DNA of 64,000 nucleotides from assembly GCF_004366595.1 (NCBI RefSeq), contig NZ_SORE01000003.1, positions 1 through 64,000 on the forward strand. The letters are read 5' to 3'. This DNA comes from Paraburkholderia rhizosphaerae. Lineage in GTDB: Bacteria > Pseudomonadota > Gammaproteobacteria > Burkholderiales > Burkholderiaceae. Within the stretch, counting starts at the first letter, position 1, and each line of letters opens with the position of its first letter. The position numbers were made by a program, and so were the translations under genes. Under the pieces are notes generated by a model, which did not search any database, was not told the origin of the DNA, and saw only the letters and a program-made list of their open reading frames with translations. Of the stretch, positions 45,152-54,959 are shown one piece after another.

Positions 45152-46459
45152 ATGGAAGCGCGCCGCGCACGCAACGAAGACGTGTCCGCCGAACAGATCG
45201 ATATGTTCGGTGAAACGGTGGACGATACGCCCACTGGTGTCGCGCCTTTGCAGCCGTCTTCGTCGCATCACCGCACGCAGCGTGAGGCGAACCACGGCGA
45301 GCCGTCCGGCGCTTCGCGGGCCCGCACTACGGGCGCCTCGAGGACGCCGGATCCGATCCGCGAGCCCGCCAACGCATTGTTGTGGGAAGAAGAAACGCCG
45401 GCGCAGCCGGACGCCGCAGACGCACGTCGCGAATCTGAATCAAGCGAAGCAGCTTCGACCGAAGCTGCTTCAACCCAACCGGCAAAACGCCGCGCGAAGG
45501 GCGTGCTCGCCGCCGAGCCGGATACCGGTCTCATTGACATTGCAAGCACGCTGCCGCCACAGGTGCACCTGGGCACGTCGACATGGTCGTTTCCCGGCTG
45601 GCGCGGGATCGTCTACGCAGATGACTACAGCAACAGCAAGCTGTCGCGCGACGGTCTCACCGCGTACGGCGCGCATCCGCTGCTGCGCACGGTTAGCATC
45701 GACCGCTCGTTCTATAAACCGCTGACGCTTGCCGAATATCTGCGCTACGCGCAGCAGGTGCCCGAGCACTTTCGTTTTATCGTGAAGGCGCCCGCGCTCG
45801 TGACCGACGCGACCGTGCGCGCCGAACGCGGTGAACCGGTCTCGCCGAACCCATGCTTCCTGAACGCGCAGCTTGCCGCCGATGAATTTGTGCGGCCATG
45901 TATTGACGGCCTGGGCACCAAAGCGGGCGCGCTCGTATTCCAGTTCTCACCGTTTCCGGACACGCTGCTCGCGCAGCCCGCCGCGTTGATCGAGCGGCTC
46001 GCGGCGTTCCTGGCCGCGCTCCCGGCACTGCCCGACGGCAGCTGCTATGCGGTGGAAATCCGTGACGCGTGCCTGCTGACACCGCGCTTTGTCCGGATGC
46101 TGAAACTGGCGGGCGTACGCTATTGCATCGGTTTGCATGCACGGATGCCGGACACGCTACGGCAAGCGGCGGCGCTCGCGCTACTCGACGAAGTACCCGC
46201 GGGCCCGCTGATCGTACGCTGGAGTCTGCATAGCGGATTCAAGTACGAGCAGGCGAAGGCCAAATACGATCCGTTCGACCAGCTCGTCGATGAAGACCCG
46301 GCCACACGCACCGCGCTCGCGGAACTCGCGGCACGCTATGCGATTGCGGGTCAACCGGTGCTGATAGCAGTCAACAACAAGGCGGAAGGATCGGCGCCGC
46401 TTAGCTGCGTGGAACTCGCGCGCGAGATTGCAGCCGCCTGCGCGCGACTCTCGCAATAG
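45152..46459 (+). CDS. DUF72 domain-containing protein
   Basis: A 435-residue protein. The first about 130 residues are disordered, rich in Ala, Glu, Ser and Thr. The DUF72 TIM-barrel-like domain starts at about 130 with VHLGTSTWSFPGWRGIVYAD, then SIDRSFYKPLTLAEYLRYAQ and FRFIVKAPALVTDA, ending QPVLIAVNNKAEGSAPLSCV. The family (YecE) has unknown function, with hints of a link to DNA repair. A nearby ATG in another frame at 45148 is not used. Confidence 0.9.
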   Translation: MEARRARNEDVSAEQIDMFGETVDDTPTGVAPLQPSSSHHRTQREANHGEPSGASRARTTGASRTPDPIREPANALLWEEETPAQPDAADARRESESSEAASTEAASTQPAKRRAKGVLAAEPDTGLIDIASTLPPQVHLGTSTWSFPGWRGIVYADDYSNSKLSRDGLTAYGAHPLLRTVSIDRSFYKPLTLAEYLRYAQQVPEHFRFIVKAPALVTDATVRAERGEPVSPNPCFLNAQLAADEFVRPCIDGLGTKAGALVFQFSPFPDTLLAQPAALIERLAAFLAALPALPDGSCYAVEIRDACLLTPRFVRMLKLAGVRYCIGLHARMPDTLRQAAALALLDEVPAGPLIVRWSLHSGFKYEQAKAKYDPFDQLVDEDPATRTALAELAARYAIAGQPVLIAVNNKAEGSAPLSCVELAREIAAACARLSQ

Positions 46460-46501
46460 AAGGCGGCGCGCACACGGGGACGCGGCGCGCCGGCCTGTCG
46501 C

Positions 46502-47056
46502 TCAAACCCGGCTGCTCTTGATCCGGTGCGCGAACTTCTGCCGGAACTTCCCGACCTTCGGCGCCACGACAAACGAGCAGTAGCCCTGGTTCGGATGCTG
46601 TGCGAAATAGTTCTGATGATAGGCTTCAGCTGGCCAGTAGTTACCGTCGAGCGGTAACACTTGCGTGACGATCTGGCCGTCGTAGATGCCTTCCGCGGTG
46701 ATCTGGCGAATCATCTGCAGCGCCGCATCGCGCTGCGCATCGGAGTGCGTGAAGACCACCGACCGGTACTGCGTGCCGACGTCGTTACCCTGCCGGTTCA
46801 GCTGCGTCGGATCGTGAATCGCGAAAAAAATCTCGAGAATCTCGCGATAGCTGATTTTCGACGGATCGAACTCGAGCTTCACCACTTCCGCGTGGCCGGT
46901 ATTGCCGTCACACACCTGTTCGTACGACGGATGATCGACGTGACCACCCGCGTAACCGGATTCCACCGACGTGACGCCATCGACGTCCAGATACACCGCT
47001 TCGAGACACCAGAAACATCCGCCGCCGAGCGTGGCGGTTTCGACTGACTGACTCAT
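46502..47056 (-). CDS. msrA: Peptide-methionine (S)-S-oxide reductase
   Basis: A 184-residue repair enzyme reducing methionine-S-sulfoxide. The catalytic Cys14 is in GGGCFWCLEAVY (11-22), with Glu and Tyr in the usual positions. GYAGGHVDHPSYEQV, HAEVVKLEFDPSKISYREIL and FFAIHDPTQLNRQGNDVGTQ are conserved. No signal peptide is seen, so it is cytosolic. An AAGGAGCG ribosome site supports the start at 47056. Confidence 0.96.
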   Translation of the reverse strand: MSQSVETATLGGGCFWCLEAVYLDVDGVTSVESGYAGGHVDHPSYEQVCDGNTGHAEVVKLEFDPSKISYREILEIFFAIHDPTQLNRQGNDVGTQYRSVVFTHSDAQRDAALQMIRQITAEGIYDGQIVTQVLPLDGNYWPAEAYHQNYFAQHPNQGYCSFVVAPKVGKFRQKFAHRIKSSRV

Positions 47057-47311
47057 GCTGCTCGCTCCTTTTCTTCGAGTGCTGGTTTGCGACTGATGCA
47101 CCAGGCGTTCCACCGCGTGCCACGGTGACCGGTGACCGGTTCGCGCCGCGCGCGGCTTGCTCCCACAACCGTAGGGTCTTGGCGGGACCGCAGCGCGATT
47201 CCGCTAAAATTGGGTCAATTCGACGAAAATCTACATGACCTTCGATTCAGCTTTTTCCTCCATTCGCGCGGAAACGATTGCCCACAAGGCGCCGCGGGAG
47301 ACCCCGAACCC

Positions 47312-47821
47312 ATGAAGCGCGCCGCGCAGCCCAATTTCGACGCCGTCGCGTTTCGCCGCGCATTAGGCGAGTTCGCCACCGGTGTCACCGTCGTCACGAC
47401 CTGTGCGCCATCGGGCCGACTGATCGGCATCACCGCCAGCTCGTTCAACTCCGTCTCGCTGTCGCCTCCACTCGTGCTGTGGAGTTTGTCGTCGCGCTCC
47501 GCGTCGATGCCGGTATTCCGGACGAATAGCCATTATGTCGTCAATGTGCTCGCCGCGTCGCAACTCGATCTGTGCAAACGCTTCGCGACACTAAAGGGCG
47601 ACCGCTTCGAAGGCGTCGCGCACGCGGCGGGCGATAGCGGGATGCCGGTGCTCGACGGCGCCCTCGCGTGGTTCGAGTGCCATAACCGCAGCCGTTATGA
47701 AGAAGGCGACCATGTGATCTTCGTCGGCGAAGTGGAACGCTGCGGCGTGCGCGACGATGCCCGACAGGTCGGGCCGCTCGTGTTTCAGAGTGGCGAATTC
47801 CATACGGTCAAGCCGCTGTAG
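47312..47821 (+). CDS. Flavin reductase family protein
   Basis: A 169-residue FMN-binding split-barrel protein. LGEFATGVTVVTTCAPSGRL (18-37), GITASSFNSVSLSPPLVLWS and the C-terminal HVIFVGEVERCGV with GPLVFQSGEFHT are typical of the HpaC/RutF/NtaB group that supply reduced flavin to a monooxygenase. No monooxygenase gene is adjacent. ATG at 47312 with GGGAG upstream is chosen; the longer reading is not conserved. Confidence 0.92.
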   Translation: MKRAAQPNFDAVAFRRALGEFATGVTVVTTCAPSGRLIGITASSFNSVSLSPPLVLWSLSSRSASMPVFRTNSHYVVNVLAASQLDLCKRFATLKGDRFEGVAHAAGDSGMPVLDGALAWFECHNRSRYEEGDHVIFVGEVERCGVRDDARQVGPLVFQSGEFHTVKPL

Positions 47822-47958
47822 TCGGTAAAAACGTGAAGCCCGGTGCCGATGCGCGCGACGCGGGCGACGCGCATGGAGCACATTCCGGACGGCATTCGGG
47901 ATGACTTGCGAAATGGCGCGCCGACGTTCAACGCAAACAGTCATTTTGACCGGTTGCG

Positions 47959-48450
47959 TTAGCCTCTCGCTCCCGGCACCAGACTGACTGGCACGCCTGA
48001 ATCTTCCTTGAGTGTCTGCAGCACGATATTCGAGCGTATATCCAGCACACCCGGCGCCTTGTACAAGCGCGTCAGCACAAAATCCGAATAATGTTTCAGG
48101 TGATGCGCGAGTACGTGCAACAGATAGTGCGTCTCGCCGGTCACGACAAACGCGCCGATTACCTCCGGCCAGTCGCGTACCGCTTCCGCGAAACGCTCGT
48201 GCCAGTTTTCCTGTTCGTTGCGCATCGACACCTGCACGAACGCTTCGAGTTCAAACCCCAGCACTTCGCGGTTCAGACACGCGCGATAGCGCTCGATGAC
48301 ACCCTGCTCTTCAAGCAGGCGCAATCGCCTCAGGCAGGCTGACGGCGACAGCGAGATCCGCTCCGCCAGATCGAGATTGCTGATTCGTCCTTCGTGCTGT
48401 AGCACCGTCAAGATACGGCAATCGGTGGCGTCGAGCGAGATCGCGTTCAT
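47959..48450 (-). CDS. kynR: Lrp/AsnC-family regulator of kynurenine genes (KynR-like)
   Basis: A 163-residue Lrp-type regulator. The HTH is at about 8-58 ([20 protein letters not shown], then [18 protein letters not shown]) and the RAM ligand domain at 70-150. It diverges from kynB by 105 bp, the same arrangement as kynR-kynBUA in Pseudomonas aeruginosa, where kynurenine is the inducer. The gap contains TTGATCAA and TTGCGCGGCAA palindromes. Assignment to KynR is by position and family, not by ligand residues. Confidence 0.85.
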   Translation of the reverse strand: MNAISLDATDCRILTVLQHEGRISNLDLAERISLSPSACLRRLRLLEEQGVIERYRACLNREVLGFELEAFVQVSMRNEQENWHERFAEAVRDWPEVIGAFVVTGETHYLLHVLAHHLKHYSDFVLTRLYKAPGVLDIRSNIVLQTLKEDSGVPVSLVPGARG

Positions 48451-48471
48451 TTTCGGTCTCCCTTTTCCGTC

Positions 48472-48533
48472 TTGATCAAATTATGTTCCAAACAAGGCGA
48501 AAGAACGAGTTTTTTTGCAACCCTATTGCGCGG
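48472..48533. promoter_or_regulatory. kynR-kynB divergent control region with two small palindromes
   Basis: TTGATCAA at 48472-48479 and TTGC-GCG-GCAA near 48523-48533 lie in the 105-bp gap. Both fit the loose A/T-flanked dyads used by Lrp-family octamers. Direct evidence of binding is lacking. Confidence 0.4.
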
Positions 48534-48555
48534 CAACCGGCCTATTATCGATGTC

Positions 48556-49212
48556 ATGGACACGACAGCGAAAATGCAGCGTCGCAACCGGAAGTTGTGG
48601 GATATCACACCGTCCGTCGACGCCGCGACACCGGTGTGGCCGGGCGATACGCCGGTCGGTATCGAACGGGTGTGGCGCATCGAAGCCGGATCGCCGGTCA
48701 ATGTCGCGCGGCTGACACTTTCGCCGCATACCGGCGCGCATACCGATGCGCCGCTTCACTATGACGCCGAAGGGGCCGCGATCGGCGCCGTTGCGCTGGA
48801 TGCGTACCTCGGCCGATGCCGTGTGATTCATTGCATCGGCACGACGCCGTTGGTCATGCCGGCGCAGATCGCCGCCGCACTCGAAGACATCCCGCCGCGC
48901 GTGCTGCTGCGTACTTACGCGCATGCGCCGGTTAGCGTCTGGGATAGCGCGTTCTGTGCGGTCGCGCCGGCAACGATCGATCTGCTCGCCGCGCACGGTG
49001 TGAAGCTGATCGGCATCGATACGCCGTCGCTCGATCCGCAGGACTCTAAAACAATGGACGCGCACCACCGCGTGCACGCGCATCGAATGGCGATTCTCGA
49101 AGGCATCGTGCTCGACGACGTCGACGCGGGCGACTACGAGCTGATCGCGCTACCGCTCAAATTCACGACGCTCGACGCCAGCCCGGTGCGCGCCGTGTTG
49201 CGCGCGCTGTAG
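48556..49212 (+). CDS. kynB: Arylformamidase (kynurenine formamidase)
   Basis: A 218-residue metal-dependent cyclase-family hydrolase that turns N-formylkynurenine into kynurenine and formate. The zinc motif is HTGAHTDAP (His58, His62, Asp64), after [40 protein letters not shown] adds further ligands. First gene of kynBUA, 82 bp before kynU. ATG at 48556 is chosen; 48574 is an alternative. Confidence 0.95.
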   Translation: MDTTAKMQRRNRKLWDITPSVDAATPVWPGDTPVGIERVWRIEAGSPVNVARLTLSPHTGAHTDAPLHYDAEGAAIGAVALDAYLGRCRVIHCIGTTPLVMPAQIAAALEDIPPRVLLRTYAHAPVSVWDSAFCAVAPATIDLLAAHGVKLIGIDTPSLDPQDSKTMDAHHRVHAHRMAILEGIVLDDVDAGDYELIALPLKFTTLDASPVRAVLRAL

Positions 49213-49240
49213 TGCGTATCGTGTCCGCGTCCGCACGACG

Positions 49241-49290
49241 GACCGCCTGATTGCGCTTAATTGCGCTTGCTTGCGCCTGACTGGAACTGA
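49241..49290. repeat. Short period-10 repeat in the kynB-kynU gap
   Basis: TTGCGCTTAA, TTGCGCTTGC and TTGCGCCTGA follow one another at 49251, 49261 and 49271, with weaker copies at 49241 (GACCGCCTGA) and 49281 (CTGGAACTGA). It fills most of the kynB-kynU spacer. Confidence 0.6.
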
Positions 49291-49294
49291 CCGG

Positions 49295-50551
49295 ATGACG
49301 ACGAATACCCGTGACGAAGCACTGACCCTCGACGCCGCCGACCCGCTTGCGCCTTTGCGCGCGCAGTTCGCGCTGTCGCCCGACACGATCTATCTCGACG
49401 GCAACTCGCTCGGCGTGCCGCCCGCCGCGGCCGCGCAGCGCGCACAGGTCGTGATAGCGGCCGAATGGGGCGAAGGCCTGATCCGCAGCTGGAACACGGC
49501 TGGCTGGTTCGCACTGGCAAAGCGCCTCGGCAACAAGCTCGCGCCGCTGATCGGCGCCGCGCATAACGAGGTCGTGGTCACCGATACGATTTCGATCAAC
49601 CTGTTCAAGCTGCTGTCGGCCGCGTTGCGCGCGCAGCAGCAGCGCGATCCGAAACGGCGGGTGATCGTCGCCGAACGCGGTGATTTTCCGAGCGATCTGT
49701 ACATTGCTCAGGGGCTTGTCGCGCACTCGAACGGCGCCTATGAGCTCCGGCTGATCGACGATCCATCGGAACTGCCAGCCGCACTACAGCCGGACACCGC
49801 GGTCGCGATGATCACGCAGGTGAACTATCGCAGCGGCTACATGCACGATATGGCGGCGCTCACGCAGCTGATTCATCAAAAAGGCGCGCTTGCGATATGG
49901 GACCTCGCGCATTCGGCGGGCGCGGTGCCGGTCGATCTGAACGGCGTCGGCGCGGACGGCGCGGTCGGTTGCACGTACAAGTACCTGAACGGCGGCCCCG
50001 GCGCGCCCGCCTTCGTGTGGGTTCCGCATCGGCACCAGAGCGCGTTCGAGCAGCCGCTGTCGGGCTGGTGGGGACATCGCGCACCGCTCGCGATGAACCC
50101 GGTGTACGAACCCGACGACGGCATCGGGCGCTTCCTCTGCGGTACGCAGCCGATCGTGTCGATGGCGCTCGTCGAATGCGGGCTCGACGTGTTCCTGCAA
50201 ACGGATATGCGCGCGGTCCGCGACAAATCGCTCGGGTTAACCGATCTCTTTATCGAACTCGTCGAAGCGCGCTGCGACGAGTTTCCGCTGCGCGTCATCA
50301 CGCCGCGCGAGCATGCGCGACGCGGCTCGCAGGTAAGCGTCACGCATCCGAACGGCTACGAGGTGATGCAGGCGTTGATCGCGCGCGGCGTAATCGGCGA
50401 TTACCGCGAACCGCAAGTGATGCGCTTCGGCTTTACGCCGCTTTATACGCGCTATGTGGACGTGTGGGATGCGGTCGAAACGCTGCGCGATGTATTAGCG
50501 AAAGAAACCTGGCGCGCGCCGGAATTCGCGATCCGCGCCACTGTGACCTGA
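49295..50551 (+). CDS. kynU: Kynureninase
   Basis: A 418-residue PLP enzyme cleaving kynurenine to anthranilate and alanine. The Schiff-base Lys229 is in [17 protein letters not shown]. The start has [40 protein letters not shown] binds PLP, and GWWGHRAP and FLCGTQPI line the substrate pocket. Second gene of the kyn operon, 18 bp before kynA. The ribosome site is weak. Confidence 0.97.
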   Translation: MTTNTRDEALTLDAADPLAPLRAQFALSPDTIYLDGNSLGVPPAAAAQRAQVVIAAEWGEGLIRSWNTAGWFALAKRLGNKLAPLIGAAHNEVVVTDTISINLFKLLSAALRAQQQRDPKRRVIVAERGDFPSDLYIAQGLVAHSNGAYELRLIDDPSELPAALQPDTAVAMITQVNYRSGYMHDMAALTQLIHQKGALAIWDLAHSAGAVPVDLNGVGADGAVGCTYKYLNGGPGAPAFVWVPHRHQSAFEQPLSGWWGHRAPLAMNPVYEPDDGIGRFLCGTQPIVSMALVECGLDVFLQTDMRAVRDKSLGLTDLFIELVEARCDEFPLRVITPREHARRGSQVSVTHPNGYEVMQALIARGVIGDYREPQVMRFGFTPLYTRYVDVWDAVETLRDVLAKETWRAPEFAIRATVT

Positions 50552-50569
50552 CGGGCCGAGGAGCGCAAG

Positions 50570-51553
50570 ATGACCACCGACCCGATGAAACTGCAGGACG
50601 ACGAGCAGCCTTCACATGGCTCGAACATCAGCCACGGTACCCCTCATGTACCGCATTCCGCGCACGCGCCTCATATGGCCGCCGGCGATGAGGGCACCGA
50701 CAATAACGGCAACGCACCCGGCCGCGGCCAGGATAACGGCTGGCACAAAGCGAAGCTCGATATGTCGAAGTCGATGAGCTACGCAGACTATCTGTCGCTG
50801 GATACCTTGTTGTCCGCGCAGCATCCGCTATCGCCCGATCACAATGAGATGCTGTTCATCATTCAGCATCAGACGAGCGAGCTTTGGCTGAAGCTTGCCC
50901 TCTACGAACTGCGCGGCGCGCTCGCTGCTGTGCATCGCGACGAGCTGCCGCGCGCCTTCAAGATGCTGGCGCGCGTGTCGCGCATCTTCGAACAGCTCGT
51001 GCAGGCCTGGGACGTGCTCGCGACCTTGACGCCGTCCGAATACACATCGATGCGACCGTACCTCGGCAGTTCGTCGGGATTTCAGTCGTATCAGTATCGC
51101 GAACTCGAGTTTCTGCTGGGCAACAAGCATGAAGAGATGCTCAAGCCGCATGCGCATCATCCCGAAGTGATGGACGCGATCCGTCAATTGCTCGAAGCGC
51201 CGTCGTTCTACGACGAGGTCGTGCGCCTGCTCGCGCGGCGCGGCTTTGCAATCGCACCGGAGCGGCTCGAGCGCGACTGGACAAAGCCGACCGAATACGA
51301 CGCAAGCGTCGAAGCCGCGTGGCTCGACGTGTATCGCAATCCGTCGCGGCATTGGGAACTGTACGAGATGGCCGAAGAACTGGTCGACCTCGAAGACGAA
51401 TTCCGCCAGTGGCGTTTCAGGCATGTGACGACCGTCGAGCGGATCATCGGCTTCAAGCAGGGCACCGGCGGCACCGCGGGCGTGCTGTATCTGCGCAAGA
51501 TGCTAGACGTCGTGCTGTTTCCGGAGCTGTGGCACGTGCGCACGGTTCTGTGA
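50570..51553 (+). CDS. kynA: Tryptophan 2,3-dioxygenase
   Basis: A 327-residue haem enzyme opening tryptophan to N-formylkynurenine. The core begins at about 65 ([20 protein letters not shown]); [20 protein letters not shown] and the proximal-haem region [20 protein letters not shown] are conserved, as is [20 protein letters not shown]. Residues about 14-40 are His-rich ([20 protein letters not shown]), part of a variable N-terminal extension. GAGGAG precedes the ATG. Third gene of kynBUA. Confidence 0.97.
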   Translation: MTTDPMKLQDDEQPSHGSNISHGTPHVPHSAHAPHMAAGDEGTDNNGNAPGRGQDNGWHKAKLDMSKSMSYADYLSLDTLLSAQHPLSPDHNEMLFIIQHQTSELWLKLALYELRGALAAVHRDELPRAFKMLARVSRIFEQLVQAWDVLATLTPSEYTSMRPYLGSSSGFQSYQYRELEFLLGNKHEEMLKPHAHHPEVMDAIRQLLEAPSFYDEVVRLLARRGFAIAPERLERDWTKPTEYDASVEAAWLDVYRNPSRHWELYEMAEELVDLEDEFRQWRFRHVTTVERIIGFKQGTGGTAGVLYLRKMLDVVLFPELWHVRTVL

Positions 51554-51766
51554 TCGTCCCCGCGTATTCGCCGCCAGCCGCCCTCCCTCTGCCCGCCGAT
51601 GCCGCACTGCCGCACGAAAACCTCGTCGTGCTGCCTTGACTTTCGCCGTCGCGAATACGATCATAAGTTCACAAACTGAGCAAATGCTCCGCACCCAGCA
51701 GGCGCGCGATCGATGTGGGTCGCGCGCAGCGGCGGCCGCGCGCAAAGCACACTCTGGAGACACACC

Positions 51767-53176
51767 ATGAACAGCGACCCGAGCGGCAGCGGCGCGAATG
51801 CGCATGTAATCCTGCACATCGGCGCAGGCTCGTTCCATCGCGCGCATCAAGCGTGGTATCTGCACCGGCTTATCCAGGCGCATGTCGAAGGCGAGCCTCA
51901 CTGGTCGCTGTCCGTCGGCAATATCCGTAGCGACATGAACGCCGTGATGGACGCACTTGCCGCGCAAAACGGCGTCTACACGCTCGAGACCGTCACGCCG
52001 CAAGGCGAGCGCGCGTACGAGACGATCAGTTCGATCAAACATGTCATACCGTGGTCGGCCAACCTGCAAGGGCTGATCGACGCGGGCGCGGACCCCGCGT
52101 GCAAGATCATTGCGTTCACCGTCACCGAAGGCGGTTATTACCTCGACGAACACGACCGGCTCGACGTCGGCAACCCGGATCTCGCAGCCGATCTGAACGG
52201 TGCGCGCACGACGATCTACGGCGCGCTCGCGGCGATTCTCGACGCGCGGATGCAGCGCAACGCGGGCCCCGTCACGCTGCAGACCTGCGACAACCTGCGC
52301 AGCAACGGCCACCGTTTCCATGCGGGGATGACCGCGTTTCTCGACAAGCGCGGCGCATCGGCGCTGCGCGCGTGGTTCGACGCGAATACCGCTTGCCCGA
52401 ACTCGATGGTCGACCGCATCACGCCGCGTCCCACGCCGGATGTGCGCGATCGCGTGCGCGCCGCGACCGGCCTCGACGATGCGTGTCCAGTGATGGGCGA
52501 AGCATTTATCCAGTGGGTGATCGAAGATCAGTTCCGCGCGGGACGCCCCGCGTGGGAAAAAGTCGGCGCGGAACTCGTCGATTCGGTGATGCCGTATGAA
52601 GAGGCAAAGATCCGCGTGCTGAACGCGACGCACAGTTGCATCGCGTGGGCGGGCACACTGATTGGACTGCGCTACATCCACGAAGGCACGATCGACCCGG
52701 ATATCCAGCGGTTCGCGTACGACTACGTGACGCAAGACGTGATTGCGTGCCTCACGCCAAGCCCGATCGACCTGGCCCGCTATCGCGACGTCGTGATCGA
52801 GCGCTTCAGCAACCCGTTTATCCAGGATACGAATCAGCGCGTCGCGGCGGACGGCTTTTCGAAAATCCCCGGGTTTATCGCGCCGACGCTCGCCGAAACC
52901 TTCGCACGCGGCAACGAGCCCTCGGCGACCGCGATGCTGCCCGCGCTGTTTTTCCGCTTCCTCGACCGCTGGCAGCAAGGGCGGTTGCCATACACCTACC
53001 AGGACGGCGTGATGGACGAGAAGGTCGCGCGCGGATTCTTCGCGGCGGCGGACCCGGTCAAAGCGTATTGCTCGGACCGCCTGCTATGGGGAAGCATGGC
53101 GCAGACGCCGCAGCTCGAGAATGCGATTCGCGCGGCAGTGTCACGCGTCGATGCCTGGCTCGACAAGCGTGGTTGA
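51767..53176 (+). CDS. dalD: Polyol dehydrogenase of the mannitol/arabinitol family (D-arabinitol 4-dehydrogenase-like)
   Basis: A 469-residue NAD-dependent long-chain polyol dehydrogenase, oxidising D-arabinitol to xylulose (or mannitol to fructose). HIGAGSFHRAHQAWYLHRLI (16-35) is the nucleotide site. The active-site block has SMVDRITPRPTPDVRD and IRVLNATHSCIAWAGTLIGL with the catalytic Lys in EEAKIRVLNATH. The neighbouring xylulokinase and SorC-type regulator match the Klebsiella dal locus, which favours arabinitol. The symbol is by context. CTGGAG precedes the ATG. Confidence 0.85.
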   Translation: MNSDPSGSGANAHVILHIGAGSFHRAHQAWYLHRLIQAHVEGEPHWSLSVGNIRSDMNAVMDALAAQNGVYTLETVTPQGERAYETISSIKHVIPWSANLQGLIDAGADPACKIIAFTVTEGGYYLDEHDRLDVGNPDLAADLNGARTTIYGALAAILDARMQRNAGPVTLQTCDNLRSNGHRFHAGMTAFLDKRGASALRAWFDANTACPNSMVDRITPRPTPDVRDRVRAATGLDDACPVMGEAFIQWVIEDQFRAGRPAWEKVGAELVDSVMPYEEAKIRVLNATHSCIAWAGTLIGLRYIHEGTIDPDIQRFAYDYVTQDVIACLTPSPIDLARYRDVVIERFSNPFIQDTNQRVAADGFSKIPGFIAPTLAETFARGNEPSATAMLPALFFRFLDRWQQGRLPYTYQDGVMDEKVARGFFAAADPVKAYCSDRLLWGSMAQTPQLENAIRAAVSRVDAWLDKRG

Positions 53177-53412
53177 ACAGCAGAGTTGAATACGGCGGTT
53201 GCACAGGCAGGTAGCGCGGAACGGGGAACGGGCAGCGGCTTTCGGCATGCGGTGCGTGACATTGCCATGACCGCAGCCGGCTTCCCAGCCCACATAGTGA
53301 TCGCTCAATCATCGAATCCGCTGCACGCATGCGCGCCAGGTCTTACGCCCATGGCATCGCGCGCCACATGCGGCTAAAGTAGCGCATCTTTACCGACGAA
53401 GGTATCGCGCCC

Positions 53413-54900
53413 ATGTATCTTGGCATCGATCTCGGCACGTCCGAAGTGAAAGTCCTGCTGCTCGCGTCCGATGGACGCGTGATCGGCACCGCGGGAACCC
53501 CGTTTACGGTGTCGCGTCCGCATCCGCGCTGGTCGGAACAGAATCCGATCGACTGGTGGGAAGGCACGCGCGCCGCGCTGTTCGCATTGCGTGAACGGCA
53601 CCCCGATGAATTCGCGCAGATTCGCGGCATCGGCCTTTCCGGCCAGATGCACGGCGCCGTGTTGCTCGATGCGCAGGACCGCGTGCTGCGTCCGGCGATT
53701 CTATGGAACGACATGCGCAGCGTCGAAGAATGCGCGGAGCTGACCGAGCGCGCGCCGGAGTTGCATCGTGTAGCCGGCAATCTCGCGATGCCCGGCTTCA
53801 CCGCGCCGAAACTGTTGTGGGTCGCACGACACGAGCCTGAGATTTTCAAACAGACCGCCTGCGTGCTGCTGCCGAAAGACTACTTGCGTCTGCAACTGAC
53901 GGGCGGCAAGGTGTCCGATCCGTCGGATGCGGCCGGCACGTTGTGGCTCGACGTCGCAAAGCGCGACTGGTCCGAAACGCTCCTCGCCGCGTGCAACCTG
54001 ACGCGCGCGCATATGCCAGGTCTCGCGGAAGGCAGCGCACCATCCGGCATGCTGAAGCCTGAGCTCGCCCGCGAGCTCGGCCTGCGCGGACCGGTCGTCG
54101 TGGCGGCCGGCGGCGGCGACAATGCGACAAGCGCAATCGGCATCGGTGCGACGCAACCCGGCGACGGCTTCGTGTCATTGGGCACGTCCGGCGTGCTGTG
54201 CGTGATCGGCGACAGCTTCCGGCCGAACCCCGAGTCCGCGGTGCATGCGTTCTGCCATGCGATTCCCAACCGCTGGCATCAGATGAGCGTCGTGCTGTCG
54301 GCCGCGAGCTGCTTGCGCTGGGTCTGCAAGCTGACCGGCACCAATGAGACTTCGCTGCTGCCGGAAATCGAGGCGCTGCCCGAAAGCGCGCTGACGCATG
54401 CACCGATCTTCCTGCCGTATCTGTCCGGCGAGCGCACGCCGCATAACGACCCGTACGCGCAAGGCGTGTTCTTCGGCATGACGCATGCAACCGACCGTGC
54501 GCTACTCGGCTACGCGGTGCTCGAAGGCGTGACGCTTGCATTGACCGACGGTCTCGATGCGCTGAAGGCAGCCGGCACCGAAGCGAACGCATTGTCGCTA
54601 CTCGGCGGCGGCGCGCGCAGCAACTACTGGGGACAACTGCTGGCCGACGCGCTCAATACGAGTACGCGCAAACACGGCGGCGGCGAAACCGGCGCCGCGC
54701 TCGGCGCCGCGCGGCTGGGCTGGCTCGCGGCCGGTGGCGACCCCGCGCAGGTGCTGACGAAGCCGCCAGTGGAAATCGAGTTCACGCCGAATCCGCGGCG
54801 GCATGCGGTGCTGCGCAAGCGGCTCGAGCATTACCGCGCGCTGTACCGGCAATTGAAGCCGCTATTTGCCGCGACTGCGACAGGCGATTCCGAAGCGTAG
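53413..54900 (+). CDS. xylB: Xylulokinase (FGGY family)
   Basis: A 495-residue sugar kinase phosphorylating D-xylulose with ATP. The start has LGIDLGTSEVKVLLLASDGR; GLSGQMHGAVLLDAQDRVLR (76-95) holds the sugar-binding Met-His typical of XylB. GDNATSAIGIGATQPGDGFV (235-254), FLPYLSGERTPHNDPYAQGV and the adenine loop LLGGGARSNYWGQLLADALN complete it. It links the dehydrogenase product to the pentose phosphate pathway. Gap to dalD is 236 bp, so it may have its own promoter. Confidence 0.95.
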   Translation: MYLGIDLGTSEVKVLLLASDGRVIGTAGTPFTVSRPHPRWSEQNPIDWWEGTRAALFALRERHPDEFAQIRGIGLSGQMHGAVLLDAQDRVLRPAILWNDMRSVEECAELTERAPELHRVAGNLAMPGFTAPKLLWVARHEPEIFKQTACVLLPKDYLRLQLTGGKVSDPSDAAGTLWLDVAKRDWSETLLAACNLTRAHMPGLAEGSAPSGMLKPELARELGLRGPVVVAAGGGDNATSAIGIGATQPGDGFVSLGTSGVLCVIGDSFRPNPESAVHAFCHAIPNRWHQMSVVLSAASCLRWVCKLTGTNETSLLPEIEALPESALTHAPIFLPYLSGERTPHNDPYAQGVFFGMTHATDRALLGYAVLEGVTLALTDGLDALKAAGTEANALSLLGGGARSNYWGQLLADALNTSTRKHGGGETGAALGAARLGWLAAGGDPAQVLTKPPVEIEFTPNPRRHAVLRKRLEHYRALYRQLKPLFAATATGDSEA

Positions 54901-54959
54901 CCCGCACTCGAATCGCCGAACAGGTCGAAAGGTCCAAGCCAACGACGCATCCATTCACC

